Translations under genes and position numbers: made by a program
Notes under the pieces: generated by a model
Seen by the model: only the letters and a program-made list of their open reading frames with translations
The model's database searches: none
What the model was told of the DNA's origin: nothing
Assembly (NCBI RefSeq): GCF_042466115.1
Contig: NZ_JAXHBQ010000001.1
Coordinates: 1-64,000 of the forward strand
Length of the DNA: 64,000 bases
Source of the DNA: SW4 sp042466115
Lineage (GTDB): Bacteria; Pseudomonadota; Alphaproteobacteria; Rhodobacterales; Rhodobacteraceae
Direction: 5' to 3'
Shown: positions 17,323 through 25,989 of the stretch, piece by piece
How positions within the stretch are numbered: the first letter of the stretch is position 1
How the letters are laid out: the number at the start of each line of letters is the position of its first letter

Positions 17323-19562
17323 GCGGACCAGTCCTTGCCTTTGACATCAACGCCACCAAAGGCGGGCGCATCAAGCGTGTCACCAATGACACCCCCAAGG
17401 ATGTGGCCAACGATGTGACGCCTGCGCCCATTGCCCCCCCCAATGCCGACGACCGTTTCAGCGACAAATCCAAGGCCCGCGCCGATCTGGCCGCGACCTA
17501 TGCCGGGTTGCTGGGCACCGATGTGATCCGCGCGGACCTGCTCGAAGACATGACAGCCGATGCCGGTGACACGATCACCCCGCAAGCCATCGCCAAGGCG
17601 TTGAACGGGGCGGGGCTGGTGACAAATGTCGCAACGATCAGCCATCCCACACCCGATCAATGGCCCGCGCTGGCGGAAATGACATCAGGGCAGGTGCTGC
17701 TGGTTCTGTCGCAGTCTGACGATGGCCTTGTGATCTTTGACACCACCTGCAAGGACAATCGCGCCGAAGTGCCGATGTCCGATTTCCAGCCGTTCTTTAG
17801 CGGGATCGTCATTCGCGCCGATGTGGCCGTGGCCGATCTGGCCAAACGCCACGCCAAAAAGGGTAAACAGGCCCATTGGTTTTGGGGCGAGATCACCCAG
17901 TTCCGCCGCCATATCGCCGAAGTCGCACTTGGGTCTTTCGTGGCCAACCTGCTGGCCGTGGCCGTGGCGCTGTTTTCGCTGCAAGTCTATGATCGCGTGA
18001 TCCCGCACCAGTCCACGGCGACCCTGTGGGTGCTGGCAATCGGTGCGGGCCTCGCGATGTTGCTGGAGGCGTTCTTGCGCATTGCCCGCGCCCGTCTGAT
18101 GGACGGGGCAGGGCGGCGCATTGAATTGCAGGTGCAGAACCTGTTGATGGATCGCCTGTTGGGGATGCAGCGTGGCCAACCGGGGCAAACGCCCTCGGGG
18201 CTGTTTTCGGCGGTGCGCGAATTTGGCTCGGTGCGCGAATTTTTCACCGCCTCCACCATCGGCACCCTGACCGATCTGCCCTTTATCGTGCTGTTTTTGG
18301 CGCTGGTCGCCAGCATCGGCGGCAATGTGGTCTGGGTCCTGTTTATCGGCGGAATCTTGATGGTTCTGCCCAGCTTTTTCCTGCAAAAGAAGATGATCAA
18401 GCTGACCCAGCAAACCCAAGGGGCCAGTGCGAAATCCAACAAGCTGCTGCACGAGGTCATCTACGAGGCCGACACCATCAAGGCGCAGCGCGGCGAGGAC
18501 CGTTTCAAGCGCATCTGGGGCGAGGTGACGGCGCTGTCGTCGCTGGCCACATCGGAGCAGCGCAAGCTGGCCAGCACCCTCACGTTCTGGTCGCAAGGCG
18601 TGCAGCAGGCAACCTATGTGGCCGCCGTGGTGACGGGGACATTTATGGTGTTCACCGGCGAATTTACCGTTGGCACGATCATCGCCGTGGGTATTCTGAC
18701 CAGCCGCACGCTGGGGCCGCTGACGCAACTTGCCGCCACACTGGCGCGCTGGTCCAACGTGCAAGCCGCCCTCGAAGCCCTTGATACCATCGCCGAGGCG
18801 CCGCAGGATCAGGCCGAGGACCGCACTTATCTGCGCCGCGAAAAGCTGCGCGGCGAATTCGAGCTGCGCGAGATCGGTTTCAGCTATGGCGAAGACAACG
18901 GCCAGACCCTTGATATCCCCGGCGTGGCGATCAAACCGGGCCAGCATGTGGCGATCCTTGGCAGCAACGGGTCAGGTAAATCAACCCTGCTGAAAATCCT
19001 GTCGGGCATCTATCAACCCACCAAGGGGCGCGTGTTGATTGACGGTGTGGACATGGGCCAAGTGATGCCACGCGACCTGCGCCGTGGTATCGGATACCTG
19101 AGTCAAGAGGTCCGCCTGTTCAGCGGCACCCTGCGCGAAAACCTGAACCTGACCCTGCTGGAACGCGACGATGAACGCATGTTCGCAGCCCTTGATTTTT
19201 CCGGCCTTGGCCAGTTCGTGCGCAACCACCCCAAGGGGCTGGACCTTGAAATTGCTGATGGCGGCGAAGGTCTGTCGATCGGCCAGCGCCAATCCATCGG
19301 CTGGGCGCGCCTGTGGCTGCAGGACCCGGCCGTCTGCCTGTTGGATGAACCAACCGCCGCGCTTGACCAGACGCTGGAAAAAACGCTGGTGAGCCGCCTT
19401 GAAACTTGGCTGTTGGGGCGCACGGCGATCATCGCCACCCACCGCGTGCCGATCCTGCAACTGACCGACCGCACGCTGATCCTGCAAAACGGTCGCCTGA
19501 CGGTTGATGGCCCGCGTGAACAGGTACTTGCCCATCTTCAGAACAAGAAAAAGGCGGGCTGA
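17319..19562 (+). CDS. Type I secretion ABC exporter, LapB-like, with degenerate C39-like domain
   Basis: The inner-membrane ATPase/permease that exports the adhesin. It has 747 residues. After a poorly conserved N-terminal ~70 residues comes a C39-peptidase-like domain (residues ~70-175) without the catalytic cysteine motif, which in such exporters docks the substrate rather than cutting it. A transmembrane region spans residues ~195-470. The nucleotide-binding domain has Walker A GSNGSGKST (near 548), signature LSIGQRQSIG and Walker B VCLLDEPTAAL. It overlaps both neighbours by 1-4 bases, a tight operon. Confidence 0.93.
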   Translation: MSGPVLAFDINATKGGRIKRVTNDTPKDVANDVTPAPIAPPNADDRFSDKSKARADLAATYAGLLGTDVIRADLLEDMTADAGDTITPQAIAKALNGAGLVTNVATISHPTPDQWPALAEMTSGQVLLVLSQSDDGLVIFDTTCKDNRAEVPMSDFQPFFSGIVIRADVAVADLAKRHAKKGKQAHWFWGEITQFRRHIAEVALGSFVANLLAVAVALFSLQVYDRVIPHQSTATLWVLAIGAGLAMLLEAFLRIARARLMDGAGRRIELQVQNLLMDRLLGMQRGQPGQTPSGLFSAVREFGSVREFFTASTIGTLTDLPFIVLFLALVASIGGNVVWVLFIGGILMVLPSFFLQKKMIKLTQQTQGASAKSNKLLHEVIYEADTIKAQRGEDRFKRIWGEVTALSSLATSEQRKLASTLTFWSQGVQQATYVAAVVTGTFMVFTGEFTVGTIIAVGILTSRTLGPLTQLAATLARWSNVQAALEALDTIAEAPQDQAEDRTYLRREKLRGEFELREIGFSYGEDNGQTLDIPGVAIKPGQHVAILGSNGSGKSTLLKILSGIYQPTKGRVLIDGVDMGQVMPRDLRRGIGYLSQEVRLFSGTLRENLNLTLLERDDERMFAALDFSGLGQFVRNHPKGLDLEIADGGEGLSIGQRQSIGWARLWLQDPAVCLLDEPTAALDQTLEKTLVSRLETWLLGRTAIIATHRVPILQLTDRTLILQNGRLTVDGPREQVLAHLQNKKKAG

Positions 19563-20731
19563 TGGCCACAGTTGACGCGGAATTTGCCGGCAAGATGCGC
19601 GGCCCCAGCCTGATTATCTGGCTGGTCGGGGCCACGGTGTTGCTGTTCCTGCTGTGGGCGAAATTCGCGTGGATCGACGAAATCGTGCGCGCGCCCGGAT
19701 CGGTCGTGTCCTCGTCACGCCCGCAGATCATCCAGAATCTTGAAGGCGGGATTCTGGCGGAAATGATGGTCAGCGAAGGCGATATCGTTGACACCGGCGA
19801 TGTGCTGGCGCGTCTGCATGCCACCCGTTTCGTCACCGCCGTGGACGATCTGCAAGACCAGATTGATGCACGCGAAATCCGCCGGTTGCGGCTTGAGGCG
19901 GAAATGGCGGGCATGTTCGATTTCGTCGTCTCGGACGAACTTGCGGCCCGCAGTCCCAGCATTCTTGCCAGCGAACGCGCGCTCCTGAATGCGCGCCAGT
20001 CCGATTACGTCAGCCGCACCGAAGGAGCACAGGCCGTGATGCGTGAAACGCGCCGCGAGTTGGATGTCCTCGAAGACCTGCTGGCCCGTGAAATTGTCGC
20101 CGTGATCGAAGTGACCGGTGCGCGCAAGGCCCATTCGGACGCCCAGAACCGCTATAACGAAATGGTCACGACCGCTGAACTGGAACGCGCCAGCGCCTTT
20201 TCGGAAACCTTGCAGGAATTGGCGAAACTACGTCAGGACTTGCGCATCGCCCAGGACCAGCTGGCCCGCACCGTCATTACCGCGCCCATGCGCGGGGTCG
20301 TGAACAGCCTTGGCGTGACGACAATCGGTGGCGTGATCCGGCCCGGACAGGAAATATTCCAGATCATTCCGCTGGACGAGGAATTGTTCATCGAGGCGCG
20401 GGTCAAACCTTCTGATATCGCCAATGTGATCCCCGGCCAGGAGGCGACGATCAAGCTCAGCGCGTATGACTATACGATTTACGGCAGCCTTCCCGGCGAA
20501 GTGCAGGTCATTTCCGCCGATACCTTCGAGGATGAAAACAACCCCAACCTGCCGCCCCATTACCGCGTGACCCTGCGGGTGGACCTGTCACACCTGACCG
20601 CGCGCCAGCAACGCATCGAAATCCGGCCCGGCATGCAGGCAGATGTGGAATTGCACACCGGCGAAAAGACGGTTCTGCAATATCTGACCAAGCCGCTTTA
20701 TCGCTCGCGCGACGCCCTGCGCGAACCATAG
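19562..20731 (+). CDS. HlyD-family type I secretion membrane fusion protein
   Basis: The periplasmic adaptor that joins the ABC exporter to the TolC-like channel. It has 389 residues, one N-terminal membrane helix (LIIWLVGATVLLFLLWAKFA), a lipoyl-like half VRAPGSVVSSSRPQIIQNLEGG, a long helical coiled-coil region (residues ~90-240), and the second half ITAPMRGVVNSLGVTTIGGVIRPGQEIFQI. The ATG overlaps the exporter stop codon (TGATG). It closes the secretion operon; a convergent gene begins two bases beyond its stop. Confidence 0.93.
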   Translation: MATVDAEFAGKMRGPSLIIWLVGATVLLFLLWAKFAWIDEIVRAPGSVVSSSRPQIIQNLEGGILAEMMVSEGDIVDTGDVLARLHATRFVTAVDDLQDQIDAREIRRLRLEAEMAGMFDFVVSDELAARSPSILASERALLNARQSDYVSRTEGAQAVMRETRRELDVLEDLLAREIVAVIEVTGARKAHSDAQNRYNEMVTTAELERASAFSETLQELAKLRQDLRIAQDQLARTVITAPMRGVVNSLGVTTIGGVIRPGQEIFQIIPLDEELFIEARVKPSDIANVIPGQEATIKLSAYDYTIYGSLPGEVQVISADTFEDENNPNLPPHYRVTLRVDLSHLTARQQRIEIRPGMQADVELHTGEKTVLQYLTKPLYRSRDALREP

Positions 20732-20733
20732 GG

Positions 20734-21123
20734 TTACGAAAGCCACGCGGCGAGTGCGGCGTTGGGCAACAGCGCGCATGCTGCAAATGCAAGCGAAATG
20801 ACCGCAAACACCGGCACAGCCACGCGTTTCACGGGGCGGCTTGCGCAAACCGCCAGAACCACCGTCGCGCCACCATTGGACAGGATGCCAACCAGCACGA
20901 TTCCCCATGGGAAAACACCCTGCGCCGCTTGCCAGACCCCGCTGGCATAGGCGACTGCAAGTGCAAGCATGGCCACCCCGTAAAGCCGCAAGATCAGTGC
21001 CGTATTGCCGCTTAGCCCCAGCCGCGCGGCAAGCCGCGCCTGCGGCAACAGCAAGAACGGCCCCGCAAGGAACACAACAGTGATGAAAATCTTGATGAGA
21101 AGAACCGCGCTGATTGTATTCAT
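20734..21123 (-). CDS. Small integral membrane protein, unknown function
   Basis: A 129-residue protein with about four hydrophobic helices (residues ~8-25, 42-60, 70-90, 100-120). I recognise no specific family. It is divergent from an HxlR-type regulator with 51 bases between the start codons, an arrangement that often means the regulator controls the membrane protein. Confidence 0.7.
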   Translation of the reverse strand: MNTISAVLLIKIFITVVFLAGPFLLLPQARLAARLGLSGNTALILRLYGVAMLALAVAYASGVWQAAQGVFPWGIVLVGILSNGGATVVLAVCASRPVKRVAVPVFAVISLAFAACALLPNAALAAWLS

Positions 21124-21174
21124 ATGCTGAAACCTTATATTGAACCCAGCACGTGATAAGGAGGCTGAAACCGA
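21124..21174. promoter_or_regulatory. Divergent promoter region between membrane protein and HxlR regulator
   Basis: These 51 bases must hold both promoters or their operator. TGAAACC occurs at 21128-21134 and again, followed by G, at 21166-21172, a spaced direct repeat. AAGGAGG (21158-21164) is the regulator's ribosome binding site. Confidence 0.4.
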
Positions 21175-21684
21175 ATGTCAAACCCAGATGGAGCGGACTC
21201 CATTCGTCGCACGGCACCTGTCCCGCTTGACCAATGCGGTGCGGCACTTGCCAGTGAAATCCTGTCGGACCGCTGGACGCTGCTGATCCTGCGCGAGGCG
21301 CTTTACGGCGTGAAACGCTATGACGACATACGCGCGGATACGGGCATCCCGCGGTCGGTTCTGACGGATCGGTTGAAACGGTTGGTGGGGGCAGGGATAT
21401 TGCTTCGCGAACCCTACCGCGAGGCGGGCGCGCGCACCCGCTATGCCTATGGCTTGACGCCCAAGGGCGCCGAACTGGGGCTGACCATACTGGCGCTGAT
21501 GCAATGGGGCGACAGGCATATCAAAGGGGGCAAGTCCGCCTTGCGCGTGCAGCATCGCACCACGGGCCGACCGTTGAAGGTGGCATTGGTTGAGGCAAAC
21601 ACCGACAGCTTGGGAATTGACGCCGTCACCTTGGTGCCCACCGATGCACCGCGTGCCCTTGAAGCCCCCCACAGGGACCACTAA
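21175..21684 (+). CDS. HxlR-family winged-helix transcriptional regulator
   Basis: A DNA-binding regulator of 169 residues. The HxlR signature is clear: CGAALASEILSDRWTLLILREAL, then GVKRYDDIRADTGIPRSVLTDRLKRLVGAGIL as the recognition helix and wing, and YGLTPKGAELG. HxlR proteins often sense electrophiles or redox state through the N-terminal cysteine; a cysteine is present here at the expected site (DQCGAAL). The probable target is the divergent membrane protein gene. Confidence 0.9.
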   Translation: MSNPDGADSIRRTAPVPLDQCGAALASEILSDRWTLLILREALYGVKRYDDIRADTGIPRSVLTDRLKRLVGAGILLREPYREAGARTRYAYGLTPKGAELGLTILALMQWGDRHIKGGKSALRVQHRTTGRPLKVALVEANTDSLGIDAVTLVPTDAPRALEAPHRDH

Positions 21685-21740
21685 GACTCTCGTAACCATT
21701 CTGGCGTAACGACAAGACACCCCTAATCGAGGCAGCCCCT

Positions 21741-22370
21741 ATGCAAGATCCCGTCGAAACCTACATGAACCTTGTTCCCATGGTCGTCGAACAGACCAGC
21801 CGTGGCGAACGCGCCTATGATATTTTCTCGCGTTTGCTGAAGGAACGGATCGTTTTCGTGAATGGCCCGATCCATGACGGCATGTCACAGCTTGTGGTCG
21901 CGCAGCTGCTGCACCTTGAAGCGGAAAACCCGAAAAAAGAAATCAGCATGTATATCAACAGCCCCGGTGGCGCGGTCCATTCGGGGATGAGCATTTACGA
22001 CACCATGCAATACATCCGCCCCAAGGTCAGCACGCTGATTTGCGGCATGGCCGCTTCGATGGGGTCGGTGATTGCTGTTGGCGGCGAAAAGGGCATGCGG
22101 TTTTCCCTGCCCAACTCGGAAATCATGGTGCACCAGCCGTCGGGCGGCGCGCAGGGCATGGCCTCGGATATCCTGATCCGCGCCAACCACATCGAGCGCA
22201 CCCGCGAGCAGATGTATAAGCTCTATATCAAGCACACGGGCCAAACCATGAAGGCGGTGCAAAAAGCACTTGATCGCGACAGCTGGATGACCCCGCAAGA
22301 AGCCAAAGACTGGGGCCATATCGACGAAATCGTCGAAAACCGCACCAAAGCTGACGATAGCGAGAGCTAG
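21741..22370 (+). CDS. clpP: ATP-dependent Clp protease proteolytic subunit
   Basis: The serine protease ring of the Clp machine. It has 209 residues and the catalytic triad Ser106 (CGMAASMGS), His131 (EIMVHQPSGG) and Asp180 (ALDRDSWM). clpX follows after 118 bases, the usual order. Confidence 0.98.
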   Translation: MQDPVETYMNLVPMVVEQTSRGERAYDIFSRLLKERIVFVNGPIHDGMSQLVVAQLLHLEAENPKKEISMYINSPGGAVHSGMSIYDTMQYIRPKVSTLICGMAASMGSVIAVGGEKGMRFSLPNSEIMVHQPSGGAQGMASDILIRANHIERTREQMYKLYIKHTGQTMKAVQKALDRDSWMTPQEAKDWGHIDEIVENRTKADDSES

Positions 22371-22488
22371 GCATTCGCGCCGCTTTTGGCGTTGTGGACC
22401 ACGGCGGGCTGTTTTACTGTCACAGGTAAGCGGCCCGTTTTTACAGATTGCGGCACATTCTAAAGGCCAAGCGCCAAGGGGTTTAACA

Positions 22489-23754
22489 ATGGCGAATACG
22501 TCAGGCACGGACAGCAAAAACACGCTTTACTGCAGCTTTTGCGGCAAAAGCCAGCACGAGGTTCGCAAACTGATCGCGGGGCCGACCGTTTTCATTTGTG
22601 ATGAATGTGTCGAACTGTGCATGGATATCATCCGTGAAGAAACAAAATCTTCCAGCCTCAAGGCGACGGATGGCGTGCCGACCCCGCTTGAAATTTGCAA
22701 TGTGCTGGACGACTACGTGATCGGGCAGGCGCATGCGAAACGTGTTCTCGCCGTGGCGGTGCACAACCACTACAAACGCCTGAACCACGCCGGAAAATCC
22801 GACATCGAACTGGCGAAATCCAACATCATGCTGATTGGCCCCACGGGCTGCGGCAAGACCTTGCTGGCGCAAACTCTGGCGCGGATTCTGGATGTGCCGT
22901 TCACAATGGCTGACGCAACCACCCTGACCGAAGCCGGATATGTGGGTGAAGACGTTGAAAACATCATTCTGAAACTGTTGCAGGCGTCCGAATACAACGT
23001 CGAACGTGCGCAGCGCGGCATCGTCTATATCGACGAGGTCGACAAGATCACCCGCAAGTCCGACAATCCTTCGATCACCCGCGATGTAAGCGGCGAAGGC
23101 GTGCAGCAGGCCTTGCTGAAGATCATGGAAGGCACGGTTGCCTCCGTGCCGCCCCAGGGCGGGCGCAAGCACCCACAGCAGGAATTCCTGCAGGTGGATA
23201 CGACCAATATCCTGTTCGTCTGTGGCGGCGCCTTTGCGGGCCTCGACAAGATCATTTCCGCACGCGGCAAAGGCTCGGCGATGGGCTTTGGCGCGGATGT
23301 GCGCGATGTGGATGATCGCGGCGTGGGCGAGGTGTTCACCGATCTGGAGCCCGAAGATCTGTTGAAATTCGGGTTAATCCCGGAATTTGTCGGCCGCTTG
23401 CCCGTGATCGCGACCCTGACCGATCTGGACGAAGACGCGCTTGTCACCATCCTGACCCAGCCGAAAAACGCGCTAGTGAAGCAATATCAGCGCCTTTTCG
23501 AACTGGAAGACACCAAGCTGACCTTCACCGATGACGCGCTGATTGCCATCGCCAAACGGGCGATTGAACGCAAGACCGGCGCGCGGGGCCTGCGCTCGAT
23601 CATGGAAGATATCCTGCTCGATACCATGTTCGACCTGCCCGGCATGGACAGCGTCACCGAAGTGGTTGTCAACGAAGAGGCCGTCGGCCCTGACGCATCG
23701 CCGCTGATGATCCACGACGAAGGCAAGACCAAGGAAGCGGCAACCGCTGGCTGA
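22489..23754 (+). CDS. clpX: ATP-dependent Clp protease ATP-binding subunit ClpX
   Basis: The AAA+ unfoldase that feeds ClpP. It has 421 residues. The N-terminal zinc finger uses C15, C18, C37 and C40. Walker A is GPTGCGKT (117-124), Walker B is IVYIDEVDK, and LIPEFVGRLPV is the sensor region. All family motifs appear intact. The stop codon overlaps the ATG of the ridA-like gene. Confidence 0.98.
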   Translation: MANTSGTDSKNTLYCSFCGKSQHEVRKLIAGPTVFICDECVELCMDIIREETKSSSLKATDGVPTPLEICNVLDDYVIGQAHAKRVLAVAVHNHYKRLNHAGKSDIELAKSNIMLIGPTGCGKTLLAQTLARILDVPFTMADATTLTEAGYVGEDVENIILKLLQASEYNVERAQRGIVYIDEVDKITRKSDNPSITRDVSGEGVQQALLKIMEGTVASVPPQGGRKHPQQEFLQVDTTNILFVCGGAFAGLDKIISARGKGSAMGFGADVRDVDDRGVGEVFTDLEPEDLLKFGLIPEFVGRLPVIATLTDLDEDALVTILTQPKNALVKQYQRLFELEDTKLTFTDDALIAIAKRAIERKTGARGLRSIMEDILLDTMFDLPGMDSVTEVVVNEEAVGPDASPLMIHDEGKTKEAATAG

Positions 23755-24143
23755 TGACGATCCGGCGCATCCCATCGGGCGGCGAATACGAAGGCCGGAT
23801 CGGCTATTGCCGCGCCGTTGTGGCTGGCGACTGGGTGCATGTGGCCGGCACCTGCGGCAGGGGTGACACTGTGGTGGATCAATGCCGCGATGCCCTGCGG
23901 ATCATCGAAACGGCGCTGACGGATGCAGGCGCCAGTTTTGCGGATGTGGTCCGCGTGACCTACATGCTGCCCGATCGCGATACCTTTGAACCTTGCTGGC
24001 CGCTATTGCGCGCCGCGTTCGGTGACAACCCGCCAGCGGCGACCATGATCGAATGCAATCTGATCACACCCCGGGATCTGATCGAAATCGAAGTGACAGC
24101 CTACCGGCCACGGCCCCGCGACACGGCTGGACCTTCCGCGTAG
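23754..24143 (+). CDS. RidA/YjgF family protein (enamine/imine deaminase type)
   Basis: RidA proteins hydrolyse reactive enamines and imines released by PLP enzymes. The protein has 129 residues and the family pattern YCRAVVAGDWVHVAGTCG, AGASFADVVRVTYML and PPAATMIECNLITPRDLIEIEVTA. The Arg that binds the substrate carboxylate in canonical RidA (S-x-R-x-P/T) is not present in the same form, since the C-terminal motif here reads ATMIECN, so it may belong to a sister subgroup. It is coupled to clpX by a TGATG overlap. Confidence 0.85.
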   Translation: MTIRRIPSGGEYEGRIGYCRAVVAGDWVHVAGTCGRGDTVVDQCRDALRIIETALTDAGASFADVVRVTYMLPDRDTFEPCWPLLRAAFGDNPPAATMIECNLITPRDLIEIEVTAYRPRPRDTAGPSA

Positions 24144-24182
24144 AATCCGGCATTACATGGCCAACCTTATCGGAGCATGACC

Positions 24183-24566
24183 ATGGGCGTTCTTAACTTT
24201 ATCAAGCGCATCTTTACGTGGTGGGACGGGCAGACGCTTGGCACCCAGCTGTGGACATGGCGCAAGGGCGTCAAGGTTGGTCAGGATGACGCGGGTAATA
24301 TCTATTACAAGACCCGCGATGGCAGCCGCCGCTGGGTGATTTTCAACGGCGAGGTCGAAGGCAGCCGCATCAGCCCCGAATGGCATGGTTGGCTGCACAA
24401 GACATGGGATGAACCGCCCTCGGACAAACCCCTGCCGCACAAGGCATGGGAAAAGCCCCATATCGCCAATATGACAGGCACCGATGCCGCCTATGCGCCC
24501 GCAGGTTCCCTGCGCCGCGCCGCGCCCAAGGACCGGGCCGATTACGAAGCGTGGCAGCCCGAATAG
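24183..24566 (+). CDS. NADH:ubiquinone oxidoreductase subunit NDUFA12 family
   Basis: An accessory subunit of complex I found in alphaproteobacteria and mitochondria (B17.2). It has 127 residues. The motif GQDDAGNIYYKTRDGSRRWV and then EVEGSRISPEWHGWLH are diagnostic. ATG 24183 is preferred over ATG 24177 because CGGAG ends seven bases before it. The gene is followed by mlaD and DUF2155, a common rhodobacterial order. Confidence 0.94.
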   Translation: MGVLNFIKRIFTWWDGQTLGTQLWTWRKGVKVGQDDAGNIYYKTRDGSRRWVIFNGEVEGSRISPEWHGWLHKTWDEPPSDKPLPHKAWEKPHIANMTGTDAAYAPAGSLRRAAPKDRADYEAWQPE

Positions 24567-24575
24567 GGGAACGAC

Positions 24576-25022
24576 ATGCGCGAAAACACAACAGAAGTAG
24601 TCGTTGGCGGCGTCGTTCTGGCGCTGGCGCTGGGGTTCCTGACCTATGCTGCGCAGGCCACCGGCTTTTCGCGCAGCGGTGATGGGTATGATCTGCGCGC
24701 CAACTTCCGCTCGGCCGAAGGCGTATCCGTGGGCACCGATGTGCGCCTTGCAGGCGTGAAAATCGGAACCGTCACGGCCATGACCCTCAACACCGACACC
24801 TACCGCGCCGAAACCGTGTTTACCTTGCAAGACGGCATTCTGGTGCCTGACGACTCGGCCGCTGTTGTGGCGTCCGAAGGGTTGTTGGGCGGCACTTTCG
24901 TTGAAATCGCCCCCGGCGGATCGTTTGATTTCTTTGCCGAGGGCGCGCTGATCGAAGACACGCAAGGGGCTGTCAGCCTGATCTCGCTGTTGATGAAATT
25001 CGTATCCGGGAGCGAGGAATGA
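24576..25022 (+). CDS. mlaD: Outer-membrane lipid asymmetry protein MlaD (MCE domain)
   Basis: The periplasmic lipid-binding subunit of the Mla phospholipid transport system. It has 148 residues: an N-terminal membrane anchor (EVVVGGVVLALALGFLTYAA), then one MCE domain (YDLRANFRSAEGVSVGTDVRLAGVKIGTV; SEGLLGGTFVEIAPGG). mlaE and mlaF are not in the window. It overlaps the following DUF2155 gene by four bases. Confidence 0.92.
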   Translation: MRENTTEVVVGGVVLALALGFLTYAAQATGFSRSGDGYDLRANFRSAEGVSVGTDVRLAGVKIGTVTAMTLNTDTYRAETVFTLQDGILVPDDSAAVVASEGLLGGTFVEIAPGGSFDFFAEGALIEDTQGAVSLISLLMKFVSGSEE

Positions 25023-25375
25023 TCCGCCCCCTTGCGCTGGTCATGGCGCTGTTTGCGATGCCTGTCGCAGCCCAGCAGGCCACCAACGCCGATGGTGGCG
25101 AAATCCGCATTCTGGACAAGACCACGGGTGTTGTCAGTGACTTGGCCTTGCTTGCGGGCGAAACCAAACGCCTTGGCCTGCTGGAAATCACGATGGAAGA
25201 ATGCCGCTTTCCGTCTGGCAACCCGTCAGGTGATGCCTATGTCTTGCTGACCATTTTCTATCGTGGCCTGCCTGATCCGGCGTTTCGTGGCTGGATGATT
25301 GCCTCGGCTCCGGCAATCAACGCGATGGACCATCCGCGCTATGATGTCTGGGCGTTGCGCTGCAATACGTCCTGA
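25019..25375 (+). CDS. DUF2155 domain-containing secreted protein
   Basis: A 118-residue exported protein with a signal peptide cut near PVAAQQ. The DUF2155 pattern is present: IRILDKTTG, ETKRLGLLEITMEECRFPSGNPSGDAYVLLTI, FRGWMIASAPAINAMDHPRYDVWALRC. Its function is unknown; the conserved neighbourhood with complex I and Mla genes suggests an envelope role. Its last 37 bases overlap the convergent aat gene. Confidence 0.88.
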   Translation: MIRPLALVMALFAMPVAAQQATNADGGEIRILDKTTGVVSDLALLAGETKRLGLLEITMEECRFPSGNPSGDAYVLLTIFYRGLPDPAFRGWMIASAPAINAMDHPRYDVWALRCNTS

Positions 25376-25971
25376 GGTGGCGGCACCGCTGGCCCCAAGA
25401 AATCCGCTTGCAAGTCAATCGCTTGGGCCAATTGGGCGTGATACTGCGCGCGCGGAATTTCCACCGCGCCAAGGCTGGTCAGATGCGGTGTGGTGAACTG
25501 TGTGTCAAACAGCGTGAACCCAGCCCGCAGCAGCCGATCCACCAGATAGGCCAGTGCGATTTTTGAGCCGTTAACGCGGCGCGAAAACATGCTTTCGCCA
25601 AAGAACCCCGCGCCGATCACCAGACCAAAGACCCCGCCGATCAACGCGCCGTCCATGTCGCGCACCTCTAGCGAATGGGCATGTCCCATGGCGTGCAACT
25701 GGTCATAAAGGCCCAGCAATTCGCGGTTGATCCATGTGGTGGGGCGGTCGGCGCAGGCGGCAACCACACCGGAAAAATCGGCGTCCACGCTGACCGTATA
25801 ATCCGCGCGCCGGATCGCACGCGCAAGCGAGCGTGAAATATGGAAGCCGTCCAGCGGAAACACCCCGCGCTGGCGTGGATCGACCCAGAACACTTCGGTG
25901 TCGTCCTGGTGTTCTGCCATGGGAAAAATCCCATTTGCATAGGCGTTGAGCAGCAGCGCAGGGGTCATCAT
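25339..25971 (-). CDS. aat: Leucyl/phenylalanyl-tRNA--protein transferase
   Basis: Adds Leu or Phe to N-terminal Lys/Arg of proteins, marking them for ClpS/ClpAP (N-end rule). It has 210 residues. Family motifs: LLNAYANGIFPMAE, FWVDPRQRGVFPLDGFHISRSL, GVFGLVIGAGFFGESMFSR and LFDTQFTTPHLTSLGA. It begins 18 bases after accC and belongs to the accB-accC-aat operon. Two adjacent ATG codons (25971, 25968) could serve. Confidence 0.96.
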   Translation of the reverse strand: MMTPALLLNAYANGIFPMAEHQDDTEVFWVDPRQRGVFPLDGFHISRSLARAIRRADYTVSVDADFSGVVAACADRPTTWINRELLGLYDQLHAMGHAHSLEVRDMDGALIGGVFGLVIGAGFFGESMFSRRVNGSKIALAYLVDRLLRAGFTLFDTQFTTPHLTSLGAVEIPRAQYHAQLAQAIDLQADFLGPAVPPPQDVLQRNAQTS

Positions 25972-25989
25972 ATGCGCGCTGCCACGGCG

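Noticed and set aside
22371..22488. Terminator between clpP and clpX
   Set aside because: CGGGC/GCCCG with a T-run is present, but the stem is only 5 bp with a loop of over 20 bases, too weak to call.
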